Shown here piece after piece: positions 57,783 to 64,000 of a stretch of 64,000 bases of DNA. How positions within the stretch are numbered: position 1 is the stretch's first letter; each line of letters opens with the position of its first letter. The notes beneath the pieces were generated by a model. That model did no database searches, was not told the DNA's origin, and saw nothing but the letters and a program-made list of their open reading frames with translations. The stretch spans positions 1,116,001-1,180,000 of the forward strand of contig RQOL01000824.1 of assembly GCA_013076295.1 (NCBI GenBank), given 5' to 3'. The stretch is from Sanderia malayensis (lineage: Eukaryota; Cnidaria; Scyphozoa; Semaeostomeae; Pelagiidae). A program made the translations under genes and the position numbers.

Positions 57783-59342
57783 CTTGCCAACAAACCAGCG
57801 ACTGAATCAAGCTCTGTAGTAATCAAATGAAAGTTGAGTTTGATGCAGGATGCTAGCAGCGACGCCTTATTTAAGCAGTGCGTAAGCAAACATTGTCTCG
57901 ATTTCCAGTCAAGTACTCTTGTACGGTGTATTCTCAGCTATTCCAAAACAATCTCATTTGGGACAGGTGCACAAGCTTTACTGCGACATTTGTTGCATAG
58001 ATGGCAGTTGTGCAAGCTATAAAGAAACTACTGTATCAAAAACATTGATATTCCTGGCATCTTAGGTTACTAATTGACTCCCATCGAAAGTAGCTAATCA
58101 AGAATATCTTCACTAAACATTCCAACTGAGTAAATATCAAGCGAATTGTCAAGGAAACTATTGTTGACATGTTCTTGAAACTTCAGCCTTCTAATCTGCT
58201 TCACAAGCGCAAGTAAAGCGTGGAATGCTAAGTGTAGGAATATTGGTGAAATTTATGTCTGGAATAGATATGGTCTGAAAGTCAATGATTGATAGGAGAG
58301 AAGAATTAAGCTACATTATTACATGCCAGCATAATATTGTTTTATGATATAGCCAGGGTTTAAGCCCATACATAATATACAAATCATACCTCAAGGCTTA
58401 GTTCTTGGAGTTTCTCATTTTTGGACATTTTTTGACAGAACCGTAAAATTGTAAAAATGTAAAAATATGTATGTGCTTTCTTGATATTTGAGTGTAGGGT
58501 TTTGCATTAGGTGATGTTTACGTCACTAGATTCAGGGTTGGGGTTCCAAGTATTTATGCTAGAGAGACCTTCTAATCTCTATTCTGTTTAGCAACCTATA
58601 ATGACCGGGAATATCGAAAAAAGTTGAATATTTTACAAATTTATGGCCTGCAGTCAGAGAATTTTTTTTATATCAATTAAAAAGAAAACTTAACTAACAC
58701 ACACACACAAAAATACAACTACTCTATGACGGGAATGGACACTGGGTCATCGAAGTTCCCATCTTGACAGGCACTTGCAATTCAGGGTATTATATAAGTG
58801 AATATGCTGCAAATAAACGTTCATGTCTCTCTCGCATTTGATGTCTGGCAATGATATGTGTGAGTGAGAGAATTTAAAATTTTGGAGGAAGCAGGTGCAA
58901 GGCACCATCACGCAACCACACTGTAAGGTACATACACATAAATTTCAGCAAAACAAGCACCTAATATCAATTGCGAGATCGAAACTAGCTACATAAAAAA
59001 AAAACAACTACAGTATATAAATGGGAAAAGGGAAGGGGGTGTTGTTCTCTTTACTTCTGAGACACGCCTCCAAACTATCGAGACCGAAACCAACCCTAAG
59101 GCGAATCCGCTCTGGGTACCCTCAAAAATTAGAGGGAACCCCAAGCAAATACACCACGAGTAGAAGACCCAGCCCCAGCAGCGCAAAGACGCGTCTCAGT
59201 CCAGTCTCTTTGTTGACTTTATATAGTTAATGGTTGCCTCCATTATCATTCTGTTTGCAATTAAGGTCAGACCTTGGATTACCAAATAGAATTAAATCAC
59301 ATATGGATTTTGTGTCCAATCCTGCTATATCTAACCCAGGAA
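57783..59342. other. Upstream region of astacin gene A, no gene
   Basis: Starts with the likely promoter and 5' UTR of the minus-strand protease. Contains one copy of a roughly 200-bp repeat at 58485-58680 and a short CA run near 58699. Nothing coding is supported. Confidence 0.45.
58485..58680. repeat. Dispersed copy of a roughly 205-bp repeat
   Basis: Shares TTCAGGGTTGGGGTTCCAAG, TATTTATGCTAGAGAGACCTT, CCTATAATGACC and TATGGCCTGCAGTC-like words with the two tandem units at 60187-60595. Confidence 0.8.
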
Positions 59343-59657
59343 TACACGCATTTTTTTTTATAAGCCATTTCAACTCGGGCTCAGTACTAAAAATTGCTTA
59401 GCTAGAAGACAAATTTGAGTACTCAAAATTGCTTAGCAATTGCTTAACTTTTTGTTCGTGTTTTTTGAAAATAGATTAGAAAAAGGTTATTCCTGTTAAT
59501 AAGATGGTGTCAGTTCACATTTCCTGTTAAGTACTGAAAATACAATTTTTCAAATTGCTTAGCAGTCTTCAATCCAGTACTAAAATTGCTTATTTTTTTG
59601 CCTTGCCGAGTGCTGCCTTGCTTATAAAGCAGTTGCTTATAAAAAAATGCGTGAATC
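59343..59657. mobile_element. MITE, TACACGCATTTTTTTTTATAAG ends
   Basis: Left TACACGCATTTTTTTTTATAAGC and right GCTTATAAAAAAATGCGTGAAT are inverted repeats; the interior repeats AATTGCTTAGC. It abuts and probably cuts the LINE fragment that starts on its right. Confidence 0.75.
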
Positions 59658-60002
59658 CGACAAGCTACCAAGGAGACCTCTTCGTGCTTCTTCAAAGATA
59701 GGGCAGTGTAGGAGAAAATGTTCACTATCTTCATTAGCAATACCACACAGACAGACAGGATCTTGACAATTGAAGTTATGTCTGAATCTGTGTTCATTTA
59801 GACCACTAAATGATAGTCGCAATTTCGTCAAGTGTCTAACATCGACAATATCATTTATACCATAAATTGAATTCTTATTGGGTCTTATCATTGCCAATAG
59901 CCTACACTTAAATTCAGAAATCGACATTGAGTTTCTTGTTTCGTTGTCCAGCAAATTCCACTCAAAAGGTGCATTTTGAAAATATTCCAACATTTTGGTC
60001 AT
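59658..60002 (-). pseudogene. LINE reverse-transcriptase C-terminal fragment
   Basis: About 115 residues on the minus strand: PFEWNLLDNETRNSMSISEFK, then HLTKLRLSFSGLNEHRFRHNF and the terminal Cys/His motif CLCGIANEDSEHFLLHCPIF. This is the usual end of jockey/CR1-like LINE polymerases. It has no RT core and is cut by the MITE on its downstream side, so it is a relic. Confidence 0.78.
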
Positions 60003-60186
60003 AATTTCTCACATTGCGAAGAAAGATTGCAACTCACAGTGCGCTCAGGGGGGATTTCAGAAAACAAATAATAAGGGAAACGGAGGATTTTTATAATTTT
60101 ATCAAATTATAAAAATGACACAGTCGTCTATACCATCTTCTGTGATACAAGTCCTCCTAGCCGAGTTCTCTATAAAGGCGCTCCCT

Positions 60187-60595
60187 GCTAAAGTTCAGAG
60201 AACTAAAAGCTTTGTTACATTTGAGTATAGATTTTTGCATTATTATGTTTAGGTCGCTGTATTCAGGGTTGGGGTTCCAAGTATTTATGCTAGAGAGACC
60301 TTTTAATCTTAATTCTGTGCAGTAACCTATAATGACCAGGAAAATCGAAAAAAATGTCAACATTTTCACACTTTGTGGCCTGCCGTCCGAGAACTAAAGG
60401 CTTTGTCGTCATTTGACTGCAAACGTTTGCATTTGGTAATGTTTAGGTTGCTAGATTCAGAGTTTGCGTTGGAGGTTTTTATGCCAGAGAGACCTGTTAA
60501 TTTCATTCAGTGCTTTAACATGTGATGAACAGGAATATCGAAAAAAATTGAGCATTTTTAAATTTGTGGCTTGTAGTCCGAGAACTAGGAGCTTA
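60187..60595. repeat. Two tandem units of a roughly 205-bp repeat
   Basis: Units at about 60187-60392 and 60393-60595 both run from GAGAACTA(A)A(A)GGCTT/GCTTTGT, through GTTTAGGT(C/T)GCT and AGAGAGACCT, to GTGGC(C/T)TG(C/T)(A/C)GTCCGAG. A third copy is at 58485-58680. Confidence 0.8.
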
Positions 60596-60670
60596 GTCGA
60601 CATTTTACTATAGATTTTCGCAAATGTGATTCAAAAGGAAAATCTGTTGTTGCTGCAGTTAGCTCAAGAC

Positions 60671-60879
60671 CTCTGTAAACCCTGACGTGTGCGAACTCTA
60701 TTAGAAACTCTTTTGCAAGGATAGAGAGTGCATCAAGTTATTGAAGGAAAAACAAAGAAATGCGATCTTAAGAGACAACGAAGCTTTATTCTTGCAGAGG
60801 TTTTACAGAGAAGCAAATGATTCTCGAATTTATTACGCATACAAGAATTCGATATTCGAAAATAGAACTTCTTTGACGT
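60671..60879 (+). pseudogene. Duplicate pseudo-exon of sulfotransferase 3 last exon
   Basis: About 209 bp nearly identical to 52685-52893, including ACAAAGAAATGCGATCTTAAG and CTTTATTCTTGCAGAGG. A stop (TAG, near 60702) interrupts the frame, and the codon at the normal stop site has changed (TTTGACGTAAG instead of TTTGAGGTAAC). No other sulfotransferase exon lies upstream. It marks the left end of a segmental duplication. Confidence 0.88.
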
Positions 60880-61454
60880 AAGTGTTCAATGTCTCAGTTT
60901 TTGTTTCGGTTAGGAAATTTACCCCCATCAGTAACCGTATCAGAAGAATGGAGAAAAACATAGACACATCTTGAGCAAATTTATGCAAAGTTATTTTTTA
61001 ATGAATTTTACAAATGTTTCTCAATGGTATAAAGCTTTACATCTTTAAAATTTGTAGACTTCAACTTGATTTCTCATCCATTTGTAGTTCAACCTAAAAT
61101 TATCAAAGAGAACTAATAATGTCTAGTAATAGTATTGATTGAAAAACAATGCAGCAAAAGAGGCACAGGCGATCGTGTAAGTAGCTGGAAATGTGGGATT
61201 AGATCAAAAGGCATTTGAAGTTTAGAGGCACAGAAAACTGTAGCCAGAGACCGGGCAGTGCAGGAATGGGATGCTAAAGACTAGAAGTGTAGAAATAAGT
61301 AGTTGGAGATGTGGAGGTCCAAAAAGGCTTCGCTAGAAGTTTATAAATACAGGAATGTTTAACTGGGGGTGTAGAAATGCAAGAAGCAGTAGTTAAATAG
61401 TTATAGGTGCATGAACCATGCAGCTAAATAAGGTTTCAGATGTTACTACTGAAG
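60880..61454. other. Duplicated intergenic DNA with decayed minisatellite
   Basis: Corresponds to 52896-53586. Contains degenerate AGCTGGAAATGTGG / TAGAAGTGTAGAAATA words related to the minisatellite at 53390. No gene. Confidence 0.5.
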
Positions 61455-63780
61455 TTAATACTTACAGAGTGAACAGGTTTTGGGGCAAAAAGAGCGCATG
61501 TCCCTTTTGGCATTGTTGCAAAGACCAGAACTCTTCCATTTGGCACAGTACTTTCCTTCTCTTCCACTACTGTCTACACATGGGACAACTATAAAAAAAC
61601 ATGAGCGTATTATGATCCGAAAATGTGATGCATTGCTTAGAAAATAGGTAAGATGTTAATTTTAACTAAAACTAATTGTTTGCTGTCCCTTTATGAAAAA
61701 TTATTTGCCTATCTTGAAAAACTTTGTCCATCGAAGGATGACTTGAAGTAAATGGAAGTTTGAGGTAAAATGTGTTTGCTATGGAATAAATTTATTCATG
61801 ATCATTAAGAAACTTGTACTATAATATGTATGCGAGGCTTCATTACCTGGAGGAGGCTGGGGAACTGGTGCTGGGGGTGGTTGACTTGCGCATGCACCAT
61901 CCATAAAAGTTACGTCATCAATTGAAATGTCACCTTGGTAGCCAGAGCCACGAACTGCTTCGAACGTTACCTAATGGCAATTATTATGATATAATTCATT
62001 AGCTGAGATGAAATCAAGATAACAATGTTGTTTGTTATTCTATGCACTTTCGGAAAGTTCCAGCCTAACTGTTTCATAGAACAACTTGACATTGTCTCAC
62101 CTCTGCGAAGGAGAATCTGTAAAATGCTCGCTTAAAGTATTGTTAATTCTCCTTCGCAGAGGAAATAAGACACTTCTGTAGTTAATAAAATGAATAATAA
62201 CAGTAGAAGCAAATTGGAACTGGTAGAGCATCGCCAATGCTGCCAGAAAACAGTTTAACATATTTACTTGAAAGCGTAGGAGGAAAGGTAGGAGGAACTT
62301 ACTTGGAATGGTTTGTCTGACTTCAAGTCAATGTCAGCTTGTTTCCATTGGCTACCTTGGGAATAGGTCTTGGTGAAAAGGATTGAGCTTCCCATGTAGA
62401 CATTCAAAGTGCCCATGCTTGAGACACTAGATGACATCATGTGATAGTAGAATCGCATGCACATTCCTTTTGCTGAAGCGGGGAATTGCTTACTTATCAA
62501 GCGAGCTTTATTGCCTTTGCTTCGTGGAGAGGATGCCTCGATGAAAGCATATGCACCTGTTTAGAGAACGGGAATAATAATTTAACGTTCATAGGTTAAT
62601 TTTGAGTAGTCTAACACATATGGAAATAAGAAATTTTGTAATGTTGACGAGTTTTTGTTGTTAAAGGTCAACCATAGGCCAGAAATACTGGCAGAGGCGA
62701 CTTGAAATTGGATTGAAGCCACGTTATTGGACTAATAATAATATCGTACCCATTCTTCCTGTTGTGTGATCAACGTCGGGTCCAGTTCCCCAACTAGGAG
62801 TGCTTCCAATGCGCAGACTGAAGTCAAAGTCGTCGGTTTTGTCTTGCACGAAGTGGCAAAAGTTTTTGTCAAAATCACAGTCATTTGGCCCTGGAAATTA
62901 GGAAAAAAATCACTTGCTTGATTATCCTTGGAAACTGGAAACACAAACAGGATGTTTTGTCATCCACAGGTATAAGCAGCAACCAAGGTTTGAAATTTAT
63001 TTTGAATACCGTAAATGACGAAATTAGCGCCCGGGGCGCTTATTTAAAAAATAAACTTTTAGAGGGGGCGCTATTTCAGCGGGGGCGGTTAATTCAGCAG
63101 GGGCGCTTATTAATTTTTGCTCAAACAATGTAAGGGAGAAAATTTATTTCCAGTTGTCTTTCAGTTTATTTTTGATAAATATTATAACAGGCGTAATACA
63201 AAAGAATTAAAAAATGAAATGTCTTATAAGATTTCGATTTCTTCATCCTCCTCATGGTCTGAATCAACCATTAGAAATTCAGATCCTGTTATTGCAACAT
63301 CGCTTTTCCCAATTTCAAACGGATCAACATCTTTTTCGCTCATTAAACGAGGAGGAGGCCAAGATCATTAAACGACCGATTAAAATAATTTCTTGTAAGT
63401 ATATTGAAATACATTTTGACAATAAAAATCGTTGTTTTTCTATATTCAAATAAGCGCCCCGTTTGTTTAGGGGGCGCTTATTCAAGCAGGGGCGCTTATT
63501 ACAAAAGTTGCCTTTATCAAGGGGGCGCTAATTTCGTCATTTACGGTACTGCAAGTGTTAAATTTTCAGATTACTGAATGATCTTTGACTGGTTAATGTG
63601 GCTATAAGCAAGCTAGAAAGCCTTTTTTACATGACTTAACAAACAATAGAAAGAAGCTTTCATGGTTGAAGCTGAGAATGCAAGATAGAAACCATAACTG
63701 AAGAGCAATTGAGATGAAGTTTAAAAGAGAACCTGTAAGGACATTCTTTGGGGGCATGGTAAAAGGGCGTGTCGTTGCTC
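61455..63780 (-). CDS. Second astacin-type gene, MAM and ShKT part only, continues past window end
   Basis: Paralogue of the protease at 53587-57782. Exons seen: 61455-61588 (ShKT, six Cys, ending CSLCKY), 61847-61970 approximately (MAM end, [12 protein letters not shown], then a Pro-rich linker), 62303-62557, 62750-62890 (MAM start, [12 protein letters not shown]) and 63733-63780 (Thr/Pro linker). The splice sites match those of gene A and the frame is open throughout. The catalytic astacin exons would lie beyond 64000 and cannot be seen, so whether this copy encodes an active protease is unknown. An intron carries a 537-bp MITE. Confidence 0.85.
63010..63546. mobile_element. TA-flanked MITE, CCGTAAATGACGAAATTAGCGCCC ends, 537 bp
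   Basis: Inverted ends CCGTAAATGACGAAATTAGCG and CGCTAATTTCGTCATTTACGG, with TA on both sides (63008-63009, 63547-63548). GGGGCGCTTATT recurs in both arms. Its terminal CCGTA is shared with 43500-43744 and 51647-51858. It sits in an intron of the second astacin gene. Confidence 0.87.
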
Positions 63781-64000
63781 CTGGAAAAAGAAAAAATTAA
63801 ATTCAAAATGCAATACATTTGAGAGGAATGCTGGAAAATATTTTAACTGACGACACAAAATAGCCGGAACAATTTCGCCAAACTACTCATTAAAATGTGC
63901 GATGGACAAGAAATTTAGAAGAAATATAAAAAATAAAAGCATACAATGTTATTGATAAGCTTCCATACAATTAAGCATTCTAAAATTTAGCTTATTATGG

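Overview
The window looks like animal nuclear DNA, most likely from a cnidarian. The evidence is AT-rich, intron-dense DNA with GT-AG introns, clear metazoan genes (LPCAT3, SPAG7, SZRD1, TTI2), astacin proteases in the astacin-MAM-ShKT layout known from cnidarians, and TTAGGG-type repeats. The species cannot be named from this sequence. Gene models below were built by joining exons by eye; for the complete ones every intron phase agrees.

Layout. 1-94 may be the last exon of a plus-strand gene. 3282-11407 (minus) is a complete 16-exon LPCAT3-type lysophospholipid acyltransferase with several transposon fragments in its introns. 11453-19445 is a transposon nest: a hAT-type non-autonomous element, then a LINE split by a copia element, which is itself split by a foldback-type element. 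19778-21691 is a single-exon Mab-21/cGAS-like gene. 22024-24489 is a small spliced gene that may be PSMG1-like. 25132-27349 (minus) is SPAG7, with one base missing in an exon, and it sits head-to-head with a disrupted TTI2 homologue (27570-29427). 31437-33073 is the first of three galactose-3-O-sulfotransferase-like genes. 34250-39010 is a satellite of about 131-bp units, each carrying TTAGGG-like repeats, flanked by a divergent direct repeat. 39534-43818 is SZRD1, with a long perfect hairpin in one intron. 45910-48730 and 49690-52895 are sulfotransferases two and three. 53587-57782 (minus) is a secreted astacin-MAM-ShKT protease. 60671-63780 repeats the end of sulfotransferase 3 and the MAM/ShKT half of the protease, which shows a tandem segmental duplication running off the window.

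How the genes relate. This is not an operon. LPCAT3, SPAG7, TTI2 and SZRD1 are unrelated housekeeping genes (phospholipid remodelling, putative RNA binding, PIKK-kinase assembly, putative RNA binding). The three sulfotransferases are a local paralogue cluster that would sulfate glycans in the Golgi, and the astacins are extracellular proteases of the matrix or digestion. The Mab-21/cGLR gene may act in innate nucleic-acid sensing. Much of the intervening DNA is small inverted-repeat elements, several with visible target-site duplications.
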